A stretch of DNA of 5,996 nucleotides from an uncultured Clostridia bacterium (GTDB taxonomy: Bacteria > Bacillota > Clostridia > Oscillospirales > CAG-272), in NCBI GenBank assembly GCA_904501765.1, contig CAJGCM010000136.1, forward strand, positions 1 through 5,996, written 5' to 3'. How positions within the stretch are numbered: position 1 is the first letter of the stretch; every line of letters starts with the position of its first letter. The notes under the pieces are model-generated. The model saw only the letters and a list, made by a program, of their open reading frames with translations, was not told the origin of the DNA and ran no database searches. Shown here one piece after another: positions 1 through 5,996 of the stretch. Both the position numbers and the translations under genes were made by a program.

Positions 1-42
1 TGCAGCGCATGCTTCGCAGCAAAGAAAGAAGCTCAGGAGTAA
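1..42 (+). CDS. Possible 3' end of an upstream gene (last 13 codons, unidentified)
   Basis: Frame 1 is open from the window edge to a TAA at 40-42 and would encode the tail CSACFAAKKEAQE. A small hydrophobic/Cys stretch followed by charged residues could be the end of a membrane-anchored protein, but 13 codons cannot identify a family. The strong terminator 56 bp downstream fits a gene ending here. Frame 3 is also open (through the terminator), as is a minus-strand frame running from an ATG at 86-88 to the window edge, so this frame is only the best guess. No function is proposed. Confidence 0.22.
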   Translation, partial: CSACFAAKKEAQE

Positions 43-97
43 TATTCCCATGGAAATATGCGGCATGGCGTAATCCGCCTCGCATCATAGCTTCTTC

Positions 98-139
98 GGA
101 AAAGAGCGGGTACGTAATGTGCCGGCTCTTTTCCTTTTT
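98..139 (+). terminator. Rho-independent terminator of the upstream unit
   Basis: GGAAAAGAGC (98-107) pairs perfectly with GCTCTTTTCC (125-134). After a single G-G mismatch (108/124) the stem continues as GGTAC (109-113) with GTGCC (119-123, one G-T wobble), closing a five-base GTAAT loop. A run of five Ts (135-139), then GTT, follows at once. Because the T tract lies on the right, it stops rightward transcription. It lies upstream of the rlmB promoter and so separates the two units. The minus-strand reading has no T tract on its 3' side. Confidence 0.82.
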
Positions 140-194
140 GTTGGAATTAAATCTTGTTTTATCCAAAAAATAAAAATACCCATGTCTTTATTTG

Positions 195-223
195 TTGACA
201 AAAGTCATAGCTTGTGTTATACT
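195..223 (+). promoter_or_regulatory. SigA-type promoter for the rlmB operon
   Basis: A perfect -35 box TTGACA (195-200) is separated by exactly 17 bp from a near-consensus -10 box TATACT (218-223). The TGT immediately before the -10 box (215-217) adds an extended -10 TGn element. A-rich sequence upstream (about 164-177) could act as a UP element. Transcription would start near 230, giving a leader of about 44 nt that is very A/T-rich. No operator palindrome or riboswitch fold is apparent in the leader, so expression is probably constitutive; that last point is inference. Confidence 0.85.
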
Positions 224-258
224 TTACATTGGTAAAATATTTTAATTATAATTAAGCC

Positions 259-263
259 GAGGA
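259..263 (+). promoter_or_regulatory. Ribosome binding site for rlmB
   Basis: GAGGA lies 10 nt before the ATG at 274 in an otherwise A/T-rich leader. It supports that ATG, the first possible one after the predicted transcription start, as the true start codon. Confidence 0.7.
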
Positions 264-273
264 TTTTCAGTTT

Positions 274-1083
274 ATGGAACAAAAGCTTAAAAGAAATAAA
301 AAATCTTTCGGGAAGAGCGCCGAAGGACGGATTCCCAGAGAGTGTGCGCCGGATAATTACATATACGGCAGAAATGCGGTGAAGGAGCTTATCGAGAGCG
401 GCAGGGATATAGAAAAAATATTTATCCAGTCGGGGGATAGAGAAGGCTCAGTGAAGGTTATTGCCTCTTTGGCGGCAGAGCGAAAAATTCCCATTATGGA
501 TGCCGATAAATCAAGGCTTGACAATATGATTGGCTCCGGACGCCACCAGGGCGTGGTAGCAGTAGCCTCGGAGCATAATTATTCCTCGGTTGAAGAGATA
601 CTTGCTTATGCCGAGGAGCGTGGCGAGAGCCCCTTTGTCGTAATACTTGACGGTGTCGAGGACCCTCATAATCTTGGCGCAATTATAAGAAGCGCTGAAT
701 GTCAGGGAGCGCACGGTATAATAATTCCGAAAAGGAGAGCGGTGGGCCTCACCCCTACGGTAGCCAAATCCTCTGCGGGAGCAATTATGCATATGCGAGT
801 GGCGAAGGTAACGAATATTGCTGCGACAATAGACGAGCTTAAAGAAAAGGGCTTCTGGTTCTACGCCGCAGATATGGACGGTGAGAGTCTTTATAAAACC
901 GATTTTTCAGGCTCGGTAGGTCTTGTTATGGGAAGCGAAGGCTTTGGAATATCGAGGCTCGTTCGTGAAAAATGCGATTTCGTGGTGTCCATTCCGATGT
1001 GGGGGCAGGTTAATTCTATGAACGTTTCTTGTGCCGCCGCTGTTATTATGGCAGAGGTAGCAAGGCAGAAAAAGGCTCTTTAA
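274..1083 (+). CDS. rlmB: 23S rRNA (guanosine-2'-O-)-methyltransferase, SpoU/TrmH family
   Basis: This SPOUT-class enzyme transfers a methyl group from S-adenosylmethionine to a ribose 2'-OH. RlmB family members modify G2251 (E. coli numbering) in the P-loop of 23S rRNA. Residues 1-27 form a basic, probably flexible extension. Residues 28-100 match the SpoU substrate-binding domain, beginning YIYGRNAV and including GRHQGVVA near 89. Residues 120-265 are the knotted catalytic domain: motif 1 DPHNLGAIIRSA (Asn133, Arg139), motif 2 LVMGSEGFG (217-225, Glu222) and motif 3 IPMWGQVNSMNVSCAAA (240-256), which forms the SAM-binding knot. The length of 269 aa is slightly above the roughly 245-250 aa typical of E. 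coli RlmB and B. subtilis YacO, and the N-terminal extension accounts for the excess. It is the first gene after the promoter. A related TrmH-family tRNA or rRNA specificity cannot be excluded from sequence alone. Confidence 0.93.
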   Translation: MEQKLKRNKKSFGKSAEGRIPRECAPDNYIYGRNAVKELIESGRDIEKIFIQSGDREGSVKVIASLAAERKIPIMDADKSRLDNMIGSGRHQGVVAVASEHNYSSVEEILAYAEERGESPFVVILDGVEDPHNLGAIIRSAECQGAHGIIIPKRRAVGLTPTVAKSSAGAIMHMRVAKVTNIAATIDELKEKGFWFYAADMDGESLYKTDFSGSVGLVMGSEGFGISRLVREKCDFVVSIPMWGQVNSMNVSCAAAVIMAEVARQKKAL

Positions 1084-1091
1084 TCAAAGAG
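1076..1091 (+). other. Small perfect hairpin across the rlmB stop codon
   Basis: CTCTTT (1076-1081) and AAAGAG (1086-1091) form a 6-bp stem with an AATC loop that includes part of the TAA stop codon. The following bases (AGTTATATCGG) are not T-rich, so it is not an intrinsic terminator. It could be a processing or stability element in the rlmB/membrane-protein intergenic region, or chance. Confidence 0.3.
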
Positions 1092-1124
1092 AGTTATATC
1101 GGAAATAGCAACCTATTCTTTAAG

Positions 1125-1130
1125 AAAGGA
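1125..1130 (+). promoter_or_regulatory. Ribosome binding site for the large membrane protein
   Basis: AAAGGA (1125-1130), continued by AAAAG, lies 11 nt before the ATG at 1142. It is the only good purine-rich site in the 58-bp gap and supports this start. Confidence 0.65.
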
Positions 1131-1141
1131 AAAGTCGGGCT

Positions 1142-3742
1142 ATGCAGAACAACGACATTAGCGCAGAAAACGAAAAAATTAAAGAAATTTTGGATAAAAT
1201 AAGCGAAGAAAATGCTGCCGCAAAGATAACCGATGGGGAAGGTGGCTCTATGGAATTTGATTTCAGCCGTCCAATGCCAAAAACCTCTCTTGTGTTTGAA
1301 CAAACGGAGGATGCGGAGGCGGCAGAGGCTGAAGATTTGAATATATCAGCGCCTGTCACTACCTCAGAAACGGTGGAGGCCGAAGCTTCGGTTAGTGACA
1401 CTTTTTTTGCAGAAGCGGATAAAGCTACCGACGGTGGCGGTGATAGCGCTGATTACAGACCGGAAGCATCTCCTATGATATGGAAAACCTATGTTCCCAG
1501 CTTTACTGAGGCAACTCAGCGCACGTACAGCTTTATGGACGAGGAAGCCTATGAGCGCAAGAAAAAGGAGAGCGGACAGGTTTTATATAATAAAGCTGCG
1601 GCTTTGGCTGAGGATACGGGCGCAAGGGACGTAGACCCCACCGCAGAGATAGACAGCGGAGAAGAGCTTGATGCGGCGGTTGTGGTAAACGTAAACAATA
1701 AAGAGCCTGAAAGACACTCTTCCGCCTCTGTATTTAAGTTCTCAGAGGAAACCGAGGGGCGTCATAAGAAAACGCCCGAAGAGCTTGAGATGGAAGAGCT
1801 TGACGAGCTTTTCGGCAGGAACAAAAAGCCTGAGGCTGAGATGCCCGAGGACGGTGCAGAGGTAAACGTTGAAGACGTTGACGGTGCGCCTCAGGGCAAC
1901 GAGGAGGACGCCTTCAATATTCCCGACCCTCTCCGACTCTTTGATATGTCAGAGAGAGGTGTTGGCGAAGAGACTCTTTCGGAGGAAGAGCTGCCCCGTG
2001 GCGCAGGAGTTGAACCAGGTAAAAATCCGTGCGACTCGAAGGTAGATTATTTCGGTAAAAGAGATTTGTTCAAGGATAAATTCCTTGACAAGATAATGGC
2101 GACAAGGCTTCGTATGATAATAGTAGTTCTTTTAGGAGTCCTGACGTTGGCGTACGAGCTGTTGCCCGTGTTCGGTGTCGACCCATTTGCCCTCGTAGGC
2201 ATTAAGTACTCTCACCCCTTGAGTGTCAGCATCGACCTTTGTCTTCTTTTCTGTATGTATGCGCTGACTCTCCCTGAAACTGTGCGAGGCTTTGCGGCAA
2301 TCAGACGTAAGATTTTAGCCCCTGAGCTGTCGCTTACGTTTTCCGCTCTGGCTATTGCCGTATACAGTATTTTGTGCATCAGCTTATCAAATGAAGGTAT
2401 TGCGGTGGCGTCGCTCTTTGTAATCCCGGCAGTAAATGCTGTGTATTCTACATATTGCATACAGTGGGCTGATTTTGCTGATTTCAAGCTTGTGTCGGAA
2501 AACGGAGAGAAATACGCCGTAGACGTAAGGAATACAAGGGAGCTTGACAGGGAGAATATGGCTCTTGACGGTGCCGTAAATGAGTACGAATCAAAATTGG
2601 CGAGAGATTTCAGCGCTTCCTTTATCTCTGACTTCTTCGAAAATTCTTCCCGCAACAGGGAAAACAACGTAAATAACGGATATATATACCTGCTAATTGT
2701 GATAGCGGGTGCTCTTAGTGCCTTTGTGGCGTATATAACAGGCGGAGGTATAGCAGATGCCGCATTCGCCCTCTGCCTTACCTTTACGTTAGGACAGCCG
2801 GCATTCTTTATACTATCCCATAAGCTTCCAAGACGTCTTATGGAATCGGAAATAGTAGAGGACGGCTCTGCCGCAATAGGAGAGGAAACCTATTACGACT
2901 TAGGTGACGTTGATGTTGTAACCTTTGAGGATACAGAAATCTTCGGAGAGGACGACGTAGTGTTCAAAAGCGTTACTATAAGTGATAAAAACGGTGATTA
3001 CAGGAAGGTTATGCGCAAAATGGCATCACTCTTCCTCCCCCTCGGCGGACCTCTTGCGGAGCTGTTTTTGACAGCCTTCAATAAGCAGTGTCAGCCTGCG
3101 GAGGATATAATAATTGAGGACGACGGTGTTTCGGGTATCGTTGATGGCTCAAAGGTTATGGCTGGCTCATTCGAATATATGAGAAGGCACGGAGTGCAGC
3201 TACCTCCCGAAAGTGCCTCAAATCTCGCCAGCACAAAGACTATGTACGGAGCAGAGGATGGAGCGATTTTTGCCAAATTCAGCATACAGTATTCCTTCTC
3301 AGAGAGCTTTGCCAGAATGATGTCCTCTCTTATTGAGGGCGAGATTATTCCTCTTGTATATACCCGTGACCCCAATATAAATAATGACCTTATGAATTTC
3401 CTATCGGGTGGGAAGGTCACAATAAAGGTTATGCGTAAAAACTCTACCGCCCCCAAATATCGCCCTCTTTATAAGAGCCTTTCCGCACCTGCCGTTTCCT
3501 TCGGTGATAAGAACGATATTGTGAATATGGTAGTCAGGTCGAAGGACTACTGCATCTATCAGTCGAAGCTATCTGTTTTCGAGCTGGTAGCGGCGTGTAT
3601 TGGAACCTTTGCGGCAGTTGGACTTGCGTTATTTGGCGCAGCTAACCCTTTGATAGCAGCGGGCGGATGTCTGTGGCAATTAACACTCGGTGTATGCCTC
3701 TTTGCCTCTGGAAATAAAGCCTTGATAAGAAAAGGAAAATAA
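1142..3742 (+). CDS. Degenerate P-type (P1B-like) ATPase with a long acidic N-terminal tail; probable pseudoenzyme
   Basis: No standard product name applies. Residues 1-300 are acidic and low in complexity (hand count about 76 D/E against 30 K/R), probably disordered and cytoplasmic. They contain no CxxC metal-binding domain. Eight membrane segments follow near 323-345, 358-380, 395-416, 418-440, 514-534, 537-558, 812-832 and 836-857. Positive-inside charges (RGFAAIRRK 382-390, HKLPRRL 560-566, C-terminal NKALIRKGK) give the topology of heavy-metal P-type ATPases. The cytoplasmic region 559-811 carries relics of the P and N domains: VDVVTFEDTEIFG (590-602) sits where family members have VDxVxFDKTGTLT; GGPLAELFLTAF (635-646) matches the SxHPLAxAIVxAA region; and DGVSGIVDG (661-669) followed by AGS (674-676) matches the GxGVxGxVxG...GN motif. 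The catalytic Asp is Glu596, the HP His is Gly636, TGE is absent from the 73-residue A-domain position, and TM6 has GQP instead of CPC. P-type pumping is therefore unlikely (inference). The reading frame is intact, so it is not a decayed gene. Homology rests on motif reading and needs a profile search. Confidence 0.75.
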   Translation: MQNNDISAENEKIKEILDKISEENAAAKITDGEGGSMEFDFSRPMPKTSLVFEQTEDAEAAEAEDLNISAPVTTSETVEAEASVSDTFFAEADKATDGGGDSADYRPEASPMIWKTYVPSFTEATQRTYSFMDEEAYERKKKESGQVLYNKAAALAEDTGARDVDPTAEIDSGEELDAAVVVNVNNKEPERHSSASVFKFSEETEGRHKKTPEELEMEELDELFGRNKKPEAEMPEDGAEVNVEDVDGAPQGNEEDAFNIPDPLRLFDMSERGVGEETLSEEELPRGAGVEPGKNPCDSKVDYFGKRDLFKDKFLDKIMATRLRMIIVVLLGVLTLAYELLPVFGVDPFALVGIKYSHPLSVSIDLCLLFCMYALTLPETVRGFAAIRRKILAPELSLTFSALAIAVYSILCISLSNEGIAVASLFVIPAVNAVYSTYCIQWADFADFKLVSENGEKYAVDVRNTRELDRENMALDGAVNEYESKLARDFSASFISDFFENSSRNRENNVNNGYIYLLIVIAGALSAFVAYITGGGIADAAFALCLTFTLGQPAFFILSHKLPRRLMESEIVEDGSAAIGEETYYDLGDVDVVTFEDTEIFGEDDVVFKSVTISDKNGDYRKVMRKMASLFLPLGGPLAELFLTAFNKQCQPAEDIIIEDDGVSGIVDGSKVMAGSFEYMRRHGVQLPPESASNLASTKTMYGAEDGAIFAKFSIQYSFSESFARMMSSLIEGEIIPLVYTRDPNINNDLMNFLSGGKVTIKVMRKNSTAPKYRPLYKSLSAPAVSFGDKNDIVNMVVRSKDYCIYQSKLSVFELVAACIGTFAAVGLALFGAANPLIAAGGCLWQLTLGVCLFASGNKALIRKGK
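3731..3736 (+). promoter_or_regulatory. Ribosome binding site for the radical SAM gene, inside the end of the preceding gene
   Basis: AAAGGA lies within the last codons of the membrane-protein gene, 12 nt before the ATG at 3749. A second AGG (3744-3746) is too close to the ATG to serve. With only 6 bp between stop and start, translation of the two genes is probably coupled. Confidence 0.5.
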
Positions 3743-3748
3743 TAGGAA

Positions 3749-5602
3749 ATGTCTGAAATTAAAAACCTTTCCTCGGTATTAAAGTCGGTAAGTAAGCCCG
3801 GCAGATATATCGGAGGAGAATACAACAGCATAATAAAAGATAAGCAGAATATAAAGTGCAGAATAGCCTTTTGCTTCCCCGACACCTACGAGATAGGCAT
3901 GTCCAATTTAGGAGTCAGAATTCTTTACGACGTGCTTAACAGAGAAGAAAAGATTTGGTGCGAAAGAGTTTATGCTCCTTGGGTTGATATGAAGGAGAAA
4001 ATGGAGCAATACTCCATACCTCTCACCGCTCTTGAAAGCGGTGATGCGGTCTCCGATTTTGATATGGTGGCATTTTCTCTTCAGTATGAGATGTGCTACA
4101 CGACGGCGATAGCTATGCTTAAGCTTGCGGGTATTCCCACTCTGTCAAAGGACAGGGTGGAGGGCTGTCCTATAATCATAGCAGGCGGACCCTGTGTATA
4201 TAATGCAGAGCCGGTTGCGGATTTCTTCGACCTTATAAACGTAGGAGAGGGAGAAGAGGTGCTGGTCGAAATATCCAATCTCTATATGGAAATGAAGGAG
4301 AGCGGTACTTATACCAGAGATGCTTTTCTTAAAGCGGCAACGGCGATAGAGGGCGTTTATATTCCCTCGCTTTACGACGTTGAATATAATGAGGACGGGA
4401 CGATAAAGGAATACCGCCCCAAATACGACTTTGTTCCAAAGAAAATCAAGAAGAGAATAATAGCGGATCTTGACAGCGCACCATACCCCGAAAAGCTCGT
4501 TATGCCTTATGTTGAAACTGTTCATGACAGAATAGTTTTAGAGGTTTACCGAGGCTGCATCAGGGGCTGTCGGTTCTGTCAGGCTGGAATGGTTTACCGC
4601 CCTATCCGAGAAAAATCTCCTAAAGCTCTCTGTAAAGCGGCTAAATGCTTATATGAAAATACAGGCTATGAGGAAATATCGCTTATATCTCTTTCTATAA
4701 GTGATTATTCCCGTCTTAGAGAGCTGACCGATGGGCTCCTTTCCTGGACGGACGAAAAAAGGGTGAGCCTTTCATTGCCTTCGCTCCGACTTGATAGCTT
4801 CTCTGAGGAGCTTATGGAGAAGGTAAGTAGCGTAAGAAGCGGTGGACTAACCTTCGCTCCCGAGGCGGGTACTCAGCGCCTTCGTGACGTAATAAATAAA
4901 AACGTAACCGAATCCGACCTCGAAAATGCAGTAAAAATTGCCTTTAAGGGTGGCAAAAACAACGTAAAGCTTTACTTTATGAACGGACTGCCAACCGAAA
5001 CCCTCGAGGATATCGAAGGTATAGCAGCTCTTTCCAAAAAGGTTATAGACTGCTATTATTCTCTTCCTAAAGAGGAGCGACCTAAGGGAGGTGTAGGCGT
5101 TACAATAAGCGTAGCCTGCTTCGTTCCAAAGCCCTTTACCCCATTCCAGTGGGAAAGGCAGGATACGAGAGAGAGCCTTGAGCTAAAACAAAAGCATCTT
5201 CGTGAAAAGATAACTGATAAAAGAATACGTTACACATATCACGATTCGGGCGTTTCACGAATCGAGGCAATTTTTGCAAGAGGTGACAGGCGCCTTGCTC
5301 CTGCGATAGCTATGGCTGTCGAGGAAGGCTTCATATTTGATGCGTGGGACGAGTTCTTCAGCTATGACAGATGGATGGATGTGTTTGACCGCGCAGGAAT
5401 TGATACGGACTTTTATACCACAAGAGGCTTCGGACTTGACGAGGTTCTGCCTTGGGATATAATTGACTGCGGCGTGACAAAGGAATATCTGTTAAGAGAA
5501 AGGGCGAAGGCGTACGAAGGAAAAACAACGCCCTCTTGCGCCGAGCATTGTAACGGATGCGGCGCCAATAAGCTGGGAGGTAATAACAAATGGTGCAAGT
5601 AA
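3749..5602 (+). CDS. B12-binding-domain radical SAM protein, TIGR03960 family
   Basis: This is a radical SAM enzyme of a widespread family whose reaction is not established. Residues 1-240 form the N-terminal B12-binding-like domain with typical family text: KPGRYIGGE (16-24), FCFPDTYEIGMSNLG (41-55), CERVYAPWVDM (71-81), and AGGP (145-148) followed by AEPVADFFDLINVGEGEE (153-170). The cobalamin-ligating DxHxxG motif is not present. Residues about 260-480 are the radical SAM core: Cys270, Cys274 and Cys277 in RGCIRGCRFCQAG bind the 4Fe-4S cluster that cleaves SAM. TFAPEAGTQRLRDVINKN (368-385) and VKLYFMNGLPTET (406-418) are later barrel strands. The C-terminus has a second cysteine group, Cys597, Cys601, Cys604 (CAEHCNGCG), plus Cys616, possibly a metal site. 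The 617 aa length is normal for the stand-alone form. It is translationally linked to the DUF2344 gene downstream. In some bacteria the two are fused, which implies one functional unit. The ATG at 3749 fits the family N-terminus. Confidence 0.93.
   Translation: MSEIKNLSSVLKSVSKPGRYIGGEYNSIIKDKQNIKCRIAFCFPDTYEIGMSNLGVRILYDVLNREEKIWCERVYAPWVDMKEKMEQYSIPLTALESGDAVSDFDMVAFSLQYEMCYTTAIAMLKLAGIPTLSKDRVEGCPIIIAGGPCVYNAEPVADFFDLINVGEGEEVLVEISNLYMEMKESGTYTRDAFLKAATAIEGVYIPSLYDVEYNEDGTIKEYRPKYDFVPKKIKKRIIADLDSAPYPEKLVMPYVETVHDRIVLEVYRGCIRGCRFCQAGMVYRPIREKSPKALCKAAKCLYENTGYEEISLISLSISDYSRLRELTDGLLSWTDEKRVSLSLPSLRLDSFSEELMEKVSSVRSGGLTFAPEAGTQRLRDVINKNVTESDLENAVKIAFKGGKNNVKLYFMNGLPTETLEDIEGIAALSKKVIDCYYSLPKEERPKGGVGVTISVACFVPKPFTPFQWERQDTRESLELKQKHLREKITDKRIRYTYHDSGVSRIEAIFARGDRRLAPAIAMAVEEGFIFDAWDEFFSYDRWMDVFDRAGIDTDFYTTRGFGLDEVLPWDIIDCGVTKEYLLRERAKAYEGKTTPSCAEHCNGCGANKLGGNNKWCK
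5575..5580 (+). promoter_or_regulatory. Strong ribosome binding site for the DUF2344 gene
   Basis: GGGAGG (5575-5580), within the last codons of the radical SAM gene, is followed by T and then 8 further bases to the ATG at 5590. It is the best Shine-Dalgarno match in the window. It fixes the start of the following gene inside the preceding one, 13 nt before the latter's stop is completed. Confidence 0.8.
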
Positions 5603-5996
5603 ATAACACTCCCATAACCGTCAGAGCAAAGTTCTATAAAACCGGAAAGCTTCAGTATATATCTCATCTTGATTTGGTCAGAACGATGATGAAAATTATC
5701 GTCAGAGCAAAGCTTCCTCTTTGGTATACCGAGGGCTTTAATCCTAAACCGAAGCTCACCTTTGCCGCTCCTCTTTCCATAGGAACGGAAAGTCTTTGTG
5801 AATTTATGGATATAAGGCTTACAGATAGGGTTCCCGAGAGTGAGATTATGGAAAGTCTTAATGAAAATCTCACACCAGATATGCAGGTAACGGAGGTTTA
5901 TTATCCCGAGGATAAAATGACCTCGCTGAAATATCTTGCTTATAAAATAACCTTAAATATTGGTTGTGGGTCTTGCGATGGGGCAGAGCAAATCAA
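5590..5996 (+). CDS. TIGR03936 / DUF2344 radical SAM-linked protein (5' part, runs off the window)
   Basis: The frame opening at the ATG overlapping the radical SAM gene stays open to the window end (135 codons plus two bases). The protein shows the hallmark N-terminus of the DUF2344 family: VRAKFYKTGKLQYISHLDLVR spans residues 11-31, with SHLD at 25-28; then RAKLPLWYTEGFNPKPKL at 39-56 and FAAPLSIGTES at 58-68. Family members are usually about 220-240 aa, so roughly the first 60% is present. Their biochemical role is unknown. They occur almost always beside, or fused to, TIGR03960 radical SAM proteins, and the pair often precedes ribonuclease G and the L21/L27 ribosomal protein genes. That neighbourhood suggests a role tied to RNA or ribosomes, which is inference. 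The 13-nt overlap and strong ribosome binding site indicate coupled production with the radical SAM enzyme. The truncation is caused by the window edge, not by a mutation. Confidence 0.93.
   Translation, partial: MVQVNNTPITVRAKFYKTGKLQYISHLDLVRTMMKIIVRAKLPLWYTEGFNPKPKLTFAAPLSIGTESLCEFMDIRLTDRVPESEIMESLNENLTPDMQVTEVYYPEDKMTSLKYLAYKITLNIGCGSCDGAEQI

Noticed and set aside
35..73. AGGAG (35-39) followed after 10 nt by a 7-codon reading frame (50-73) just before a terminator, resembling a leader peptide/attenuator.
   Set aside because: A separate strong promoter lies downstream of the terminator, so nothing obvious would be attenuated. The frame is too short to judge, and the codons show no enrichment for one amino acid.
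1..88. A minus-strand frame starting at ATG 86-88 and open to the window edge.
   Set aside because: Only 29 codons are visible, the ribosome binding site is weak and no good promoter is seen. The terminator orientation fits rightward transcription instead.
26..96. A tRNA-sized segment with complementary ends.
   Set aside because: No D-arm, anticodon arm or TTCGA-type T-arm is found, and no CCA end follows. It does not fit a tRNA.
1076..1141. The rlmB stop-codon hairpin as a terminator splitting the operon.
   Set aside because: The stem is only 6 bp of mostly A-T pairs and is not followed by a T tract. No promoter is seen in the gap.
1142..2101. Treating the acidic low-complexity region as a separate gene or a frameshifted stretch.
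   Set aside because: The frame runs without interruption into the membrane region. Codon use is similar on both sides and there is no internal start with a good ribosome binding site near 2040-2100.
2212..2667. A 151-codon minus-strand open frame opposite the membrane protein.
   Set aside because: It lies wholly inside a well-supported gene and mirrors its codon pattern. It has no convincing start signals and no recognisable domain, so it is a shadow frame.
1142..3742. Calling the large membrane protein a functional metal-transporting ATPase.
   Set aside because: The phosphorylated Asp, the HP histidine, TGE and the CPC metal motif are all absent, so the family's pumping cycle cannot be assumed.

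Overview
The window looks like a chromosomal segment of a Clostridia-type (Firmicutes/Bacillota) bacterium, most likely an uncultured gut-associated Oscillospiraceae/Ruminococcaceae relative. This is inferred from moderate GC, purine-rich Shine-Dalgarno sites, a consensus SigA-type promoter, and the pairing of a TIGR03960-like radical SAM protein with a TIGR03936/DUF2344 protein. No mobile element, CRISPR array, tRNA or rRNA is visible.

Layout, all on the + strand. Positions 1-134 hold the end of an upstream transcription unit: perhaps the last codons of a gene, a short stretch that could fold, and a strong intrinsic terminator (98-139). A new unit begins at a consensus extended -10 promoter (195-223). 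It then reads rlmB (274-1083, 23S rRNA 2'-O-methyltransferase); a large membrane protein (1142-3742); a B12-binding-domain/radical SAM protein (3749-5602); and the first 135 codons of its DUF2344 partner (5590 to the window edge). Gaps are 58 bp, 6 bp and a 13-nt overlap, and no internal terminator is seen, so the four genes look like one operon.

The most interesting item is the 866-residue membrane protein. Read closely, it has the complete ground plan of a P1B-type (heavy-metal) P-type ATPase: eight membrane segments in a 2+2 / A-domain / 2 / P-N domain / 2 arrangement with correct positive-inside topology. It also has recognisable relics of the phosphorylation site, the HP motif, the nucleotide-domain glycine motif and possibly the GDGxND hinge. 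The catalytic residues are substituted: Asp to Glu in a wrecked DKTGTLT, His to Gly in the HP motif, no TGE and no CPC. In place of metal-binding domains it carries a 300-residue acidic, probably disordered cytoplasmic tail. It appears to be a pseudo-P-type-ATPase, intact as a gene but unlikely to pump ions.

The flanking genes act on rRNA (rlmB) or belong to a conserved radical SAM/DUF2344 pair of unknown function that is often found next to ribonuclease G and rplU/rpmA. The context therefore points to RNA or translation housekeeping rather than metal transport. What the pseudo-ATPase does there is unknown.
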